A DNA stretch of 39,223 bases, from assembly GCA_019112945.1 (NCBI GenBank), contig DXIJ01000034.1, positions 1-39,223 on the forward strand, given 5' to 3'. This DNA is from Candidatus Monoglobus merdigallinarum. GTDB taxonomy: Bacteria > Bacillota > Clostridia > Monoglobales > Monoglobaceae. A program made the translations under genes and the position numbers. The notes under the pieces were generated by a model that did not search any database, was not told the origin of the DNA, and was given only the letters and a program-made list of their open reading frames with translations. Numbering within the stretch: position 1 is the first letter of the stretch; each line of letters begins with the position of its first letter. Below are positions 1 through 7,829 of the stretch, in pieces.

Positions 1-2
1 TC

Positions 3-62
3 GGAGCTGCGGGGAAAAGCGTGGTTTTAAAAGACAAAAATATTGCGGGGTGTTTTGAATGA
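3..62 (+). CDS. C-terminal end of an unidentified upstream gene (partial)
   Basis: An open frame enters from the left edge and stops with TGA at 60-62. The last residues read GAAGKSVVLKDKNIAGCFE. The stop overlaps the nrdD start in an ATGA arrangement, typical of translationally coupled genes. Nineteen residues are too few to assign a family. It is called mainly because of the overlap and because the other two forward frames give less protein-like tails. Confidence is low. Confidence 0.4.
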   Translation, partial: GAAGKSVVLKDKNIAGCFE

Positions 63-2179
63 TAAAAATAATCAAGAAAGACGGCACAAAGGAGGACTAT
101 AACGTCCAAAAAGTTGTCACAGCCGTTAAGAAATCAGCAAACCGCGCACTTATAACCTTCACTGAAGAAGATCTTAAAAATATCTGCGCCTTTGTTGACA
201 ACCGGGTCTTTAATATGGGTAAAAACGAGATCCATATTTCCGAAATGCACAATATTGTTGAGGGTGCGCTCGATATGGTAAATCCTATCGTTGCCAAGAG
301 CTACAGGGACTACAGAAACTACAAGCAGGATTTTGTGCATATGCTGGACGAGGTGTATCAAAAGAGCCAGGCCATTATGTACATAGGCGACAAGGAGAAT
401 TCAAACTCCGATTCCGCACTGGTCTCGACCAAGCGTTCGCTGATATTCAACCAGCTCAACAAGGAGCTCTATCAAAAATTCTTTATGACGGTCGAGGAGC
501 TTCAGGCCTGCCGCGACGGCTACATATACGTACACGATATGTCTGCCAGACGCGACACTATGAACTGCTGCCTGTTTGACGTAAAGACGGTTTTGAGCGG
601 CGGCTTTGAGATGGGCAATCTGTGGTACAACGAGCCAAAGACACTGGCTGTTGCCTTTGACGTTATAGGCGACATAGTGCTCTCGGCGGCAAGCCAGCAG
701 TACGGCGGATTTACGGTGCCGGAGGTCGACAAGCTGCTTGCGCCCTATGCCGAAAAGACCTACAATGCAAACAAAGAGCGGTATCTGAGCCTCGGCCTCA
801 GCGAAGAAGCGGCGGAGCGCGAGACGATGAAAGACGTACAGCGTGATTTTGACCAGGGCTTTCAGGGCTGGGAATACAAGTTCAACACCGTAGCCTCAAG
901 CCGCGGCGACTATCCCTTTATAACGGTGACCGCCGGCCTCGGTACAAGCAAGTTTGAAAAAATGGGCACGATATCGCTGCTCAATGTCCACAAGAACGGT
1001 CAGGGTAAAAAGGGCTGCAAGAAGCCTGTGCTGTTCCCTAAGATAGTATTTTTGTATGATGAAAATCTGCACGGCCCCGGCAAGGAGCTTGAGGACGTAT
1101 TCCGTGCCGGCGTAGAGTGTTCGGCAAAGACGATGTATCCCGATTGGCTGTCGCTGACCGGCGAGGGCTATGTAGCGGGTATATACAAAAAATATAAAAA
1201 GGTAATATCTCCGATGGGCTGCCGCGCGTTCCTGTCTCCGTGGTTCGAGAGGGGCGGCATGACGCCTGCCGACGACGATGATACTCCGGTATTTGTCGGC
1301 CGCTTCAATATCGGCGCAGTCAGCCTGAACCTGCCGATGATCTATGCCAAGGCTCAAAAGGAGAGCCGTGACTTTTATGAAGTTCTCGACTACTATCTTG
1401 AGCTTATCCGCAAGCTGCATATCAGGACGTATGAATATTTAGGCGAGATGAGAGCCTCAACAAATCCGCTTGCATACTGCGAGGGCGGCTTCTTGGGCGG
1501 ACACCTCGGCATACACGACAAGATAAAGCCGCTGCTTAAATCCGCGACCGCCTCATTCGGCATTACCGCGCTCAACGAGCTTCAGCAGCTGCACAACAAG
1601 ACCTCGCTGGTCGAGGACGGACAGTTTGCGATAGAGGTCATGGAATACATCAACAAAAAGGTCGCACAGTTTAAAGAAGAGGACGGCAACCTCTACGCGC
1701 TCTACGGAACCCCGGCGGAAAACCTCTGCGGGCTGCAAGTCAAGCAGTTCAGAAAGAAGTACGGGATTGTGGAAAACGTCTCTGACAGAGAATATGTCAG
1801 CAACAGCTTCCACTGCCATGTTTCCGAGGATATCTCTCCGATAACCAAGCAAAATCTCGAAAAGAGGTTCTGGGATCTTATGAACGGCGGAAAAATACAG
1901 TACGTAAAGTATCCTATCGACTATAACAAAAAGGCTGTCGAAACGCTTATCCACCGCGCTATGGATATGGGCTTTTATGAGGGCGTAAACCTCTCGCTCG
2001 CATACTGCGATGACTGCGGACACCAGGAGCTTGAAATGGACGTATGTCCCAAATGCGGCAGCCGCAATCTCACAAAGATTGACAGAATGAACGGTTATCT
2101 TTCATATTCCAGGGTCAAGGGCGACACAAGGCTCAACGATGCAAAAATGGCCGAGATCAAGGACAGGAGAAGTATGTAA
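59..2179 (+). CDS. nrdD: anaerobic ribonucleoside-triphosphate reductase, large subunit
   Basis: Class III ribonucleotide reductase of 706 residues, which makes deoxyribonucleotides from NTPs without oxygen using a glycyl radical. The first ~95 residues (MIKIIKKDGTKEDYN onward) form an ATP-cone, the usual allosteric domain. The catalytic barrel follows. Near the C-terminus four cysteines at about 650, 653, 663 and 666 (CDDC and CPKC) form the zinc site. The radical motif RMNGYLS places the radical glycine at about 679; E. coli has RTCGYIG, so the residue before the glycine differs. The length matches the family. The start is the ATG overlapping an upstream stop; GGGG at 47-50 is a weak ribosome site. 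It lies 1 bp before nrdG, its activase, so the two are surely co-transcribed. No promoter is visible inside the window, so the operon starts further left. Confidence 0.97.
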   Translation: MIKIIKKDGTKEDYNVQKVVTAVKKSANRALITFTEEDLKNICAFVDNRVFNMGKNEIHISEMHNIVEGALDMVNPIVAKSYRDYRNYKQDFVHMLDEVYQKSQAIMYIGDKENSNSDSALVSTKRSLIFNQLNKELYQKFFMTVEELQACRDGYIYVHDMSARRDTMNCCLFDVKTVLSGGFEMGNLWYNEPKTLAVAFDVIGDIVLSAASQQYGGFTVPEVDKLLAPYAEKTYNANKERYLSLGLSEEAAERETMKDVQRDFDQGFQGWEYKFNTVASSRGDYPFITVTAGLGTSKFEKMGTISLLNVHKNGQGKKGCKKPVLFPKIVFLYDENLHGPGKELEDVFRAGVECSAKTMYPDWLSLTGEGYVAGIYKKYKKVISPMGCRAFLSPWFERGGMTPADDDDTPVFVGRFNIGAVSLNLPMIYAKAQKESRDFYEVLDYYLELIRKLHIRTYEYLGEMRASTNPLAYCEGGFLGGHLGIHDKIKPLLKSATASFGITALNELQQLHNKTSLVEDGQFAIEVMEYINKKVAQFKEEDGNLYALYGTPAENLCGLQVKQFRKKYGIVENVSDREYVSNSFHCHVSEDISPITKQNLEKRFWDLMNGGKIQYVKYPIDYNKKAVETLIHRAMDMGFYEGVNLSLAYCDDCGHQELEMDVCPKCGSRNLTKIDRMNGYLSYSRVKGDTRLNDAKMAEIKDRRSM

Positions 2180-2180
2180 G

Positions 2181-2675
2181 ATGCGCTATCACAACATTAC
2201 AAAGGACGATATGCTAAACGGCGAAGGTCTGCGTGTCGTCCTGTGGACGGCGGGCTGTCCGCATAAATGCCCGGGATGCCACAATCCTGTGACCTGGGAC
2301 GAAAACGGCGGACTGCCCTTTGGCGAATCCGAAAGGCAGGAGATATTCGATGAGCTCAGTCACAGCTATATCTCCGGAATAACGTTCAGCGGCGGCGATC
2401 CTCTGCATAAGACAAATATAGACGGTGTGACAGAGCTTGCCAAAGAGATACGCGCTAAATTTCCGGATAAGACGATTTGGCTTTATACCGGGTTTGAGTG
2501 GGAGCAGATATGTAATCTGCCGGTCGTCAAATATCTGGACGTTGTAATTGACGGCAGATTCGTTAAGGAAAAACTTGACAACAAGCTGCACTGGCGCGGA
2601 AGCTCGAACCAGAGGGTTATTGACGTCAAGGCGTCGCTGAAGCGCGGCAGCGCAGTACTATACGACAACAAATAA
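2181..2675 (+). CDS. nrdG: anaerobic ribonucleotide reductase activating protein (radical SAM)
   Basis: A radical-SAM activase of 164 residues that installs the glycyl radical on NrdD using SAM and a 4Fe-4S cluster. The cluster ligands are visible as C26-PHK-C30-PG-C33 (CX3CX2C), and the SAM-binding TFSGGDPL follows near residue 70. The reading frame is open upstream inside nrdD, but the ATG at 2181 is preferred: it follows the nrdD stop by one base, has AGGAG at 2165-2169, and gives the family's usual N-terminus with the NGEGLR motif just before the cluster. The length is normal for NrdG (about 150-170). Class III reductase cannot work without it, which explains the tight linkage. Confidence 0.96.
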   Translation: MRYHNITKDDMLNGEGLRVVLWTAGCPHKCPGCHNPVTWDENGGLPFGESERQEIFDELSHSYISGITFSGGDPLHKTNIDGVTELAKEIRAKFPDKTIWLYTGFEWEQICNLPVVKYLDVVIDGRFVKEKLDNKLHWRGSSNQRVIDVKASLKRGSAVLYDNK

Positions 2676-2690
2676 TAATAGGAGAACACA

Positions 2691-3221
2691 ATGTCAGGTA
2701 TAGCTAAGTTTGAAAAAGTCAGTCCTGCGCAGTTTGCCGCGGGCATGAAGAATAATTTTGAAAATATGAGCGATGCGGAAATAAGCTCTGCATATTCCGC
2801 GATAAAGCTTCCAAAGCGCGCCACCTCAGGCAGCGCGGGCTATGATTTTTACTCAGTGCTCGATTTTGAGCTGAGCCCCGGCGAGACGATAAATATTCCC
2901 ACCGGCATAAGGGTGAAAATGGAGCCTATGTGGGCGCTGCTTATTTATCCGCGCAGCGGACTGGGCTTTAAGTACCGCCTGCAGCTCAACAACACCGTAG
3001 GCGTTATCGACAGTGATTATTACTATTCCGATAACGAGGGGCATATCTTTATAAAAATAACAAACGACAGCAGAGAAAATAAAACCGTTGCGCTGAAGCA
3101 GGGCGACGGCTTTGCGCAGGGTATATTCACCCGCTTCGGCATGACGGTGGACGATGACGCAGATGAGATAAGGAACGGCGGATTTGGCAGCACAAGCAAA
3201 GGCGGCCGCAGAGATGGATAA
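2691..3221 (+). CDS. dut: dUTP diphosphatase (trimeric dUTPase family)
   Basis: Converts dUTP to dUMP and pyrophosphate, keeping uracil out of DNA and supplying dTMP synthesis. All five trimeric dUTPase motifs are present in order: SAGYDF (48-53), PRSGLG (87-92), NTVGVIDSDYYY (101-112, with the catalytic Asp), QGDGFAQ (137-143) and RNGGFGSTSKGG (161-172, the phosphate-binding arm). At 176 residues it is longer than the usual ~145-150, because of an N-terminal extension of about 30 residues and an insert after motif 3 (SDNEGH), a variant I associate with anaerobic Firmicutes. AGGAG stands just ahead of the ATG. It sits 15 bp after nrdG, a logical partner in deoxynucleotide supply, and its end overlaps azlC by 8 bp. 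Confidence 0.93.
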   Translation: MSGIAKFEKVSPAQFAAGMKNNFENMSDAEISSAYSAIKLPKRATSGSAGYDFYSVLDFELSPGETINIPTGIRVKMEPMWALLIYPRSGLGFKYRLQLNNTVGVIDSDYYYSDNEGHIFIKITNDSRENKTVALKQGDGFAQGIFTRFGMTVDDDADEIRNGGFGSTSKGGRRDG

Positions 3222-3951
3222 AAGCGCTGCAGAAAACAGATATCTTAATGGATTAAGAGACGGAATACCGATAGGTCTTGGTTACCTGTCGGTATCCTTT
3301 ACGTTTGGTATAATGGCGGTCTCGGGAGGACTGCCGGTTCTGGCGGCGCTCCTGATCTCTATGACCAACCTCACCTCCGCCGGGCAGCTGGCCGGGCTTT
3401 CGCTCATACTCAGCGGAGCGTCATATTTTGAAATGGCCGCGGCGCAGCTGATAATCAACATCAGATACTCGCTGATGTCCGTTTCTGTCTCACAAAAGCT
3501 CGGCAGCACAGGGACGCTTAACCGAATGGGGATAGCCTTTGGCATAACCGATGAGATATTTGCCGTCTCGGTCACAAACCCGAAACAGCTCGGCGCGCGG
3601 TATATGTACGGGCTGATGTGCCTGCCGTATATCGGCTGGGCTCTCGGCACTCTGCTCGGCGCGGCCGCCGGAATGCTGCTTCCGGAATCTATAAGGAGCG
3701 CTCTCGGCATTGCGATTTATGCCATGTTCATCGCGATAGTGATACCTCCCGCCAAGGACAGCCGCCCGATACTGTTTGTCCTGCTGGGTGCGGTATTTTT
3801 AAGCTCCTGCTTTGCATGGCTGCCGGGTCTTAACAGAATATCCGGCGGCTTTGCGATAATCATCTGCGCAGTAGTATGCGCCGCAGCAGGCGCAGCCATT
3901 GCTCCCATAGACCAAGATGACGACAGCACGGAGGCGCCGTATGGAACATAG
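3214..3951 (+). CDS. azlC: AzlC family branched-chain amino acid exporter, large subunit
   Basis: Integral membrane protein of 245 residues matching the AzlC/YgaZ family, the large component of two-part exporters of branched-chain amino acids and analogues. The N-terminus has the typical GLRDGIPIGLGYLSVSFTFG segment, then a helix with SAGQLAG, a conserved loop IIN-IRYSLMS, and the DE of GITDEIFAV. Several hydrophobic helices follow. The start is taken as ATG 3214, 8 bp inside the dut end; a TTG at 3184 would add ten alanine-rich residues that look like read-through of dut. AzlD follows with an overlap, so the complex is encoded as a unit. The link to dut and nrdDG is positional; no metabolic link is evident. 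Confidence 0.9.
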   Translation: MDKSAAENRYLNGLRDGIPIGLGYLSVSFTFGIMAVSGGLPVLAALLISMTNLTSAGQLAGLSLILSGASYFEMAAAQLIINIRYSLMSVSVSQKLGSTGTLNRMGIAFGITDEIFAVSVTNPKQLGARYMYGLMCLPYIGWALGTLLGAAAGMLLPESIRSALGIAIYAMFIAIVIPPAKDSRPILFVLLGAVFLSSCFAWLPGLNRISGGFAIIICAVVCAAAGAAIAPIDQDDDSTEAPYGT

Positions 3952-4261
3952 CTTGCTTATATATATCGCCGTAATGGCCGGCACTACCTACCTTATTAGA
4001 ATGCTGCCGCTGACGCTTATCCGCAGAAAGATAAAAAACAGATTTATCCTCTCCTTCCTGCATTATATGCCGTATGCGGTGCTCGGGGCAATGACCTTTC
4101 CGTCCATCTTATATTCAACATCAAGCGTCATATCCGCAGCTGCCGGAATGATTACCGCGTGCGCGCTTGCGTATATGCAAAAGAGCCTGCTGACGGTAGC
4201 CGTTTTCGCTGCCGCAGCCGTGTTTTTAACGGAGCTTGTAATTTGCAGCGGCCTGTTTTAG
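3941..4261 (+). CDS. azlD: AzlD family branched-chain amino acid exporter, small subunit
   Basis: A small membrane protein of 106 residues with three to four hydrophobic segments. The family signature TYLIRMLPLTLIRRKI lies near residues 16-31, followed by FLHYMPYAVLGAMTFP. It is the small partner of AzlC (YgaH in E. coli). The start is ATG 3941, with GGAG at 3930-3933; an upstream in-frame ATG at 3917 would add only an Arg-rich octapeptide overlapping azlC further. The gene overlaps azlC by 11 bp and is followed by a strong hairpin, so it ends this transcription unit. Confidence 0.88.
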   Translation: MEHSLLIYIAVMAGTTYLIRMLPLTLIRRKIKNRFILSFLHYMPYAVLGAMTFPSILYSTSSVISAAAGMITACALAYMQKSLLTVAVFAAAAVFLTELVICSGLF

Positions 4262-4273
4262 GCAGCGCGGCAA

Positions 4274-4303
4274 AAGGCCGGGGGAACCGCTTCCCCCGGC
4301 CTT
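4274..4303. terminator. strong hairpin after azlD, likely bidirectional terminator
   Basis: A 13-bp perfect stem (AAGGCCGGGGGAA with TTCCCCCGGCCTT) closes a CCGC loop 12 bp after the azlD stop. The + side is followed by only a short A/T stretch. On the - strand it is followed by TTTT, so it may also end the decayed gene read from the right. Confidence 0.8.
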
Positions 4304-4314
4304 AAATTATCAAC

Positions 4315-4523
4315 TCATGCCTCTGACATCGTCTTTATATCATCGATATCACTTAAAAACCGTGTCTGCTCCGCAATATCTGCATTATTAAAAAAACTGC
4401 AATATCATAGTCACTTGCGGGAGCACAATCACCTCTTGCCCGCGAGCCGAACAAAATAATTTTTCTAATGCCTCCTTATGCCGGCGACGCCTTTCGTATT
4501 TGTTCAATCACATAATTTCCCAT
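4315..4523 (-). pseudogene. decayed MNT-type nucleotidyltransferase (MntA-like antitoxin)
   Basis: Read on the - strand from ATG 4523, the frame gives MGNYVIEQIRKASPA and then an in-frame TAA. It continues at once as GGIRKIILFGSRARGD and SDYDIAVF. GSRARG-x8-SDYD is the signature of minimal nucleotidyltransferases (Pol-beta fold, MNT/KNTase), with both metal-binding Asp residues intact. A second lesion follows: one T is missing from a T-run at 4390-4396 (as read on the - strand). Restoring it gives FFNNADIAEQTRF and LSDIDDIKTMSEA before a stop. The protein is also cut to about half the usual ~100 or more residues, and no HEPN partner follows. In intact loci this family is paired with a HEPN toxin. 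The stop codon plus frameshift make this a pseudogene, probably recent because the motif and promoter survive. Confidence 0.8.
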
Positions 4524-4553
4524 AACTTCACGCCTTTGCTTTACTTAAGTACT

Positions 4554-4582
4554 AATATATCATGCCGGGCCGGTTATGTCAA
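4554..4582 (-). promoter_or_regulatory. sigma-A-type promoter of the nucleotidyltransferase remnant
   Basis: On the - strand TTGACA (4577-4582) is followed by a 17-base spacer and TATATT (4554-4559). This lies about 30 bp upstream of the remnant's ATG, with AAAGGCG in between as a possible ribosome site. It is close to consensus, so the decayed gene is probably still transcribed. Confidence 0.65.
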
Positions 4583-4621
4583 CATCTCCCGGGCTTTGGT
4601 AAAATGATTTTTAATCCGGCG

Positions 4622-4649
4622 CACAAAATCAGCAGCGGCTCATATTATA
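4622..4649 (+). promoter_or_regulatory. sigma-K-like promoter of dpaA
   Basis: CATATTATA at 4641-4649 fits the sigma-K -10 consensus CATANNNTA exactly, and CACA at 4622-4625 supplies the AC-type -35 at suitable spacing. Sigma-K drives the spoVF (dpaAB) operon in the mother cell of B. subtilis, so the match is functionally expected. The caveat is that transcription would start near 4654-4656, leaving a leader of only about 10-12 bases before ATG 4666. Confidence 0.45.
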
Positions 4650-4665
4650 TAGTGAGGTGTTTGAG

Positions 4666-5556
4666 ATGAGCAAGTATAAAACTTTAGGATTTATCGGCGG
4701 CGACAGGAGACAGCTCTATGTTATTTCGGGGCTGGCTGAGGACGGCTACAATATCAGCGTTTTCGGTATTGACGAGGGGCTCGGGGCAACAGATAAAATA
4801 CGGCTGTGCTCCGACGTTTGCGATGTGGTTTCATCATCTGACGCAATCGTGCTTCCGGTACCGTATTCCTCGGTTCTGTGCGGCGATAATATAAACACTC
4901 CGCTCAGCCGCGGCGAGATACGCTTTGCCGAGCTGTCCTCCGCCATTGACACATACGGCACCGGGCTGATCCTGGCGGGCAGAGCGGATGAACGGCTGCG
5001 CGCGCTTGAATGCTGCGGAGCCTTAAAGGTTATCGACTATATGGAGCGCGAAGAGCTTGCCGTCTTAAACGCCATTCCCACAGCCGAGGGTGCGATAAAG
5101 CTTGCTATGAACGAGCTTCCCGTCACCATTCACGGCTCCGAATGTCTGGTGACAGGCTTCGGGCGGGTCAGCAAGATCCTGTGCCGGGCGCTTTACGGGC
5201 TCGGTGCAAAGGTCACCGTGTCGGTAAGGAAAAAGGGCGATCTGGCATACATAAAGGCGTTTGGCTACGAGGGAGCAGACATCACAAAGCCCCTTGAGGC
5301 GCCCAAGCGGTACGATATAATCTTTAACACCGTTCCGCATTTGATAATAGACCGCGGTATGCTCGGTGCGCTCCGAAGCGACACGCTTGTGATAGATCTT
5401 GCCTCAAAACCCGGAGGCGTGGATTTCGAGGCAGCCAAAGAGCTTGGCAGAAACGTTATCTGGGCGCTGTCGCTGCCCGGAAAGACGGCTCCAATGACTG
5501 CCGGCAATATTATTCGAGACACTATTAACAATATTCTATCAGAGCAGGAGAGGTGA
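4666..5556 (+). CDS. dpaA: dipicolinate synthase subunit A
   Basis: Part of the two-subunit enzyme that oxidises dihydrodipicolinate to dipicolinic acid in the mother cell. Calcium dipicolinate then fills the spore core and gives heat resistance. The protein has 296 residues, essentially the length of B. subtilis SpoVFA. It begins with a Rossmann-like segment (KTLGFIGGDRRQLYVI) and has a second dinucleotide-binding stretch (CLVTGFGRVSKILCRAL) near 160-175, then DLASKPGGVDF near 245-255. The start is ATG 4666 with GAGG at 4654-4657; the in-frame GTG at 4657 lies on that ribosome site. dpaB follows after 4 bp. Many clostridia lack this gene pair and use an EtfA-linked route, so its presence is informative. 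Confidence 0.93.
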   Translation: MSKYKTLGFIGGDRRQLYVISGLAEDGYNISVFGIDEGLGATDKIRLCSDVCDVVSSSDAIVLPVPYSSVLCGDNINTPLSRGEIRFAELSSAIDTYGTGLILAGRADERLRALECCGALKVIDYMEREELAVLNAIPTAEGAIKLAMNELPVTIHGSECLVTGFGRVSKILCRALYGLGAKVTVSVRKKGDLAYIKAFGYEGADITKPLEAPKRYDIIFNTVPHLIIDRGMLGALRSDTLVIDLASKPGGVDFEAAKELGRNVIWALSLPGKTAPMTAGNIIRDTINNILSEQER

Positions 5557-5560
5557 TAGT

Positions 5561-6145
5561 ATGGACAATGCCTTAGACGGGCTGAAAATCGGATTCGGCG
5601 TGACCGGTTCGTTTTGTACAATATTTAAAATTATTCCGGTCATACGCAGGCTGCGCGGCTGCGGCGCGGCTGTGTTCCCGATTCTTTCCGAGAACACCTC
5701 GGCCACCGATACAAGATTCGGCAGCTCCGCAGACTTTACAGCTCAAATCACAGAGGCCTCCGGAAGCACGCCGATGACCTCAATAACACAGGTAGAGCCG
5801 ATCGGACCCAAACAGCTGTTTGATGTTCTCGTAGTAGCACCGTGCACCGGTAATTCTATCGCCAAGATAGCAAACGGCATTTCGGACACAACAGTAACTC
5901 TGGCGGTCAAGTCGCACCTGCGCAACAACCGTCCGGTCGTTATCGCAGTCTCAACAAACGACGGACTAAGCGGCAATGCAAAAAACATAGGCGTCTTGCT
6001 TTCAAGAAAAAACATATACCTGGTTCCGCTCGGACAGGACGACTTCATGGATAAGGAAAATTCACTTGTATCGGATTTTGACCGCGTGGAGGATACCGTA
6101 ATTTCAGCGCTAAACGGCAGACAAATCCAACCCATTCTTATTTAA
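5561..6145 (+). CDS. dpaB: dipicolinate synthase subunit B (flavoprotein)
   Basis: A 194-residue flavoprotein of the UbiX/Dfp-like fold, the second subunit of dipicolinate synthase. The N-terminus IGFGVTGSFCTIFKI is the flavin-binding start of the fold. VVAPCTGNSIAKIANGISD near residues 90-108 is the conserved PCTGNT/AK segment, and AVSTNDGLSGNAKNIG follows. GGAGAGGTGAT stands just before the ATG. It is co-transcribed with dpaA (4-bp gap) and followed by a terminator, so the two form a complete operon for spore dipicolinate. Confidence 0.93.
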   Translation: MDNALDGLKIGFGVTGSFCTIFKIIPVIRRLRGCGAAVFPILSENTSATDTRFGSSADFTAQITEASGSTPMTSITQVEPIGPKQLFDVLVVAPCTGNSIAKIANGISDTTVTLAVKSHLRNNRPVVIAVSTNDGLSGNAKNIGVLLSRKNIYLVPLGQDDFMDKENSLVSDFDRVEDTVISALNGRQIQPILI

Positions 6146-6153
6146 CACATATT

Positions 6154-6185
6154 AAAGGACGCCCTGCCATGCCGCGGGCGTCTTT
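6154..6185 (+). terminator. rho-independent terminator of dpaAB
   Basis: AAAGGACGCCC pairs with GGGCGTCTTTT (one G-U pair) across a 10-base loop, and the right arm ends in TTTT. It lies 8 bp after the dpaB stop. The ~175 bp from here to the next start is A/T-rich; I see no convincing promoter in it. Confidence 0.85.
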
Positions 6186-6362
6186 TGCTTTACACACATC
6201 AGGGTTATGTAAATCATTTAAATACTTTTGATGTGCACAAGGATTATTGTGTAAAAATTAACAAATTAAAATCTTATCCCACCAAAATGCAACTTTTTTA
6301 TAAAAGCCTCGTCTAACGATATGTAAGCAAATCAATCATATACTTATTTATAGGAGGATATT

Positions 6363-7607
6363 ATGAAAAGAACTATTGATATGAAAAGGATAATTGCTTC
6401 GCTGACAGCAGCAGGACTTCTGACAACCGGAGCCTCCTGTGTGTTTGCCGACAGCGCCGCTGAGGACATAACCGCAGCGCAGGACAGCATTGTAGCAGAG
6501 GACAGCGTTTCATACAACGGCTCTTCTATTATACTGCAATCCGCAGAGATCAACGGACAAGCCTATGTTCCGCTCAGACAAGCTATGGAAGCATTAGGAT
6601 ATACTGTTACATGGAATGCGGAAACACAAAATGTGGTCTGCCGCAGGGGCGCAGTGGAACTCGGACTCACGGTCGGTCAGGATCTCTATTACTTCTCAAA
6701 GACCGCACCCGCTCCGATAGGTGCCGCACCCGTCCTTTATAATGACGAGGTAACATATGTACCGGTACAGTTCCTGACGGAGGTTGCCGGAGCAGCTGTT
6801 TACTACGGCGAAGAGAACGGAATAACAGTCGTTGAGCCTGCCTCTGTGACTGTAAACTCTGTCTCTGAGGACGCAAACGGCAACGTCACCCTCTCGGTTC
6901 AGGACGCTTTAAGGGGCGAGGTCATTGTCAGAATAAGCGAGGATACCGAAGTCTCTCAGGGACTTGACATTCAGTCGCTTGAAAGCGGCAGCGAGCTGCT
7001 CATAGGCTATGGCGTTGCCATGACGATGAGCATCCCGCCTCAGACAACCGCTATCTCTGTTGCTTTAGTGCAAGCGGACGCTCAGAGCAGCACATCGGCT
7101 GTTACTGTAAAGTCAGTAGAAGATGATGAGTTCGGCGGCTTTTTAATGGTTGAAGATGAAAACCTCGGCGAGGTCAAAGTCAGAGTCGGAGACGATACTC
7201 TCATAAACGGAGTAAAGAGTACAGATCTGAGCGGGATATCAGCAGGTCAGACAATTGAGATAGTATACAGCGACGCCATGACAATGAGCATTCCGCCTCA
7301 GACGACCGCAGTATCTATCAACACATCAAGCACTGACCGTGCCGGCGAAAACACCGCAATCGAGAACGCTGCGTTTGAGGGCGTGATCGTATCCGTAAGT
7401 GAAAACTCGATCGTCATTGACGAAAACGGCTCCGAGCGCGCTCTCAATATCACGGACGAGACAAGAATTTTTCACGGAAACGACAAGAGAATCTACGGCA
7501 TTGACGACTTGACAGAGGGTGTTAAGGTCAGGGGCGAGAGAGAGGCTGTTGAGACAAGGAGCATCCCCCCGATCTCCAACGCAGTTTCAGTTGAGATCGT
7601 TGACTAA
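6363..7607 (+). CDS. secreted stalk-domain protein with three SIPP-ended repeats
   Basis: A 414-residue exported protein. Residues 1-29 form a signal peptide (basic start, hydrophobic core, end CVFA). Residues ~51-158 match the copper amine oxidase N-terminal domain, now usually called a stalk domain, with INGQAYVPLRQAMEALGY and NDEVTYVPVQFLTEVAG as its two halves. Three beta-rich repeats follow at about 160-235, 246-320 and 338-414. Each carries a DxT segment and ends in T(M/R)SIPP-x4-A-(I/V)-S, with SIPP at 223, 309 and 400. The first two are also alike in DNA, so the duplication is fairly recent. The repeats resemble DUF5666-type small barrels, which is inference. The start is ATG 6363 with AGGAGG. 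The gene stands alone between terminators. Function is unknown; a cell-surface or envelope-binding role fits. Confidence 0.8.
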   Translation: MKRTIDMKRIIASLTAAGLLTTGASCVFADSAAEDITAAQDSIVAEDSVSYNGSSIILQSAEINGQAYVPLRQAMEALGYTVTWNAETQNVVCRRGAVELGLTVGQDLYYFSKTAPAPIGAAPVLYNDEVTYVPVQFLTEVAGAAVYYGEENGITVVEPASVTVNSVSEDANGNVTLSVQDALRGEVIVRISEDTEVSQGLDIQSLESGSELLIGYGVAMTMSIPPQTTAISVALVQADAQSSTSAVTVKSVEDDEFGGFLMVEDENLGEVKVRVGDDTLINGVKSTDLSGISAGQTIEIVYSDAMTMSIPPQTTAVSINTSSTDRAGENTAIENAAFEGVIVSVSENSIVIDENGSERALNITDETRIFHGNDKRIYGIDDLTEGVKVRGEREAVETRSIPPISNAVSVEIVD

Positions 7608-7666
7608 TCAATAAATACCGCAAAAAAATTAATTTCCTATTATGATATACAGGCGTTAATTTTTTA

Positions 7667-7695
7667 GAAAAGGCCACCGGTTGGGTGGCTTTTTC
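7667..7695 (+). terminator. rho-independent terminator after the stalk-domain gene
   Basis: GAAAAGGCCACC pairs with GGTGGCTTTTTC (one G-U) around a short GGTTG loop, ending in TTTTT. It is about 60 bp after the stop codon and directly precedes the next promoter. Confidence 0.85.
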
Positions 7696-7703
7696 TATGC
7701 CTC

Positions 7704-7732
7704 TTGACAGCACAGACAATTTAAAGTATAAT
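7704..7732 (+). promoter_or_regulatory. perfect-consensus sigma-A promoter of the PP2C-FHA pair
   Basis: TTGACA (7704-7709), 17 bases, TATAAT (7727-7732). The RNA would start near 7739, giving a leader of about 90 bases before ATG 7830. In that leader CCCGGC (7769-7774) can pair with GCCGGG (7797-7802), a modest hairpin of unknown meaning. Confidence 0.85.
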
Positions 7733-7829
7733 AAATTTAAGCAATGGGCTGCGTTTTTTGTTAATTCGCCCGGCGGAACAAGCATCTGCGCTTTGCTGCC
7801 GGGACACGCACGCCGGAATGGAGACAGTT

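Noticed and set aside
896-1420. A 174-codon open frame on the - strand
   Set aside because: It is antisense to the catalytic part of nrdD and has no start signal or family resemblance.
7758-7829. N-terminal extension of the PP2C gene to an upstream start
   Set aside because: The extension (MLIRPAEQASALCC onward) has no ribosome site and overlaps a leader hairpin; ATG 7830 has GGAG at good distance.
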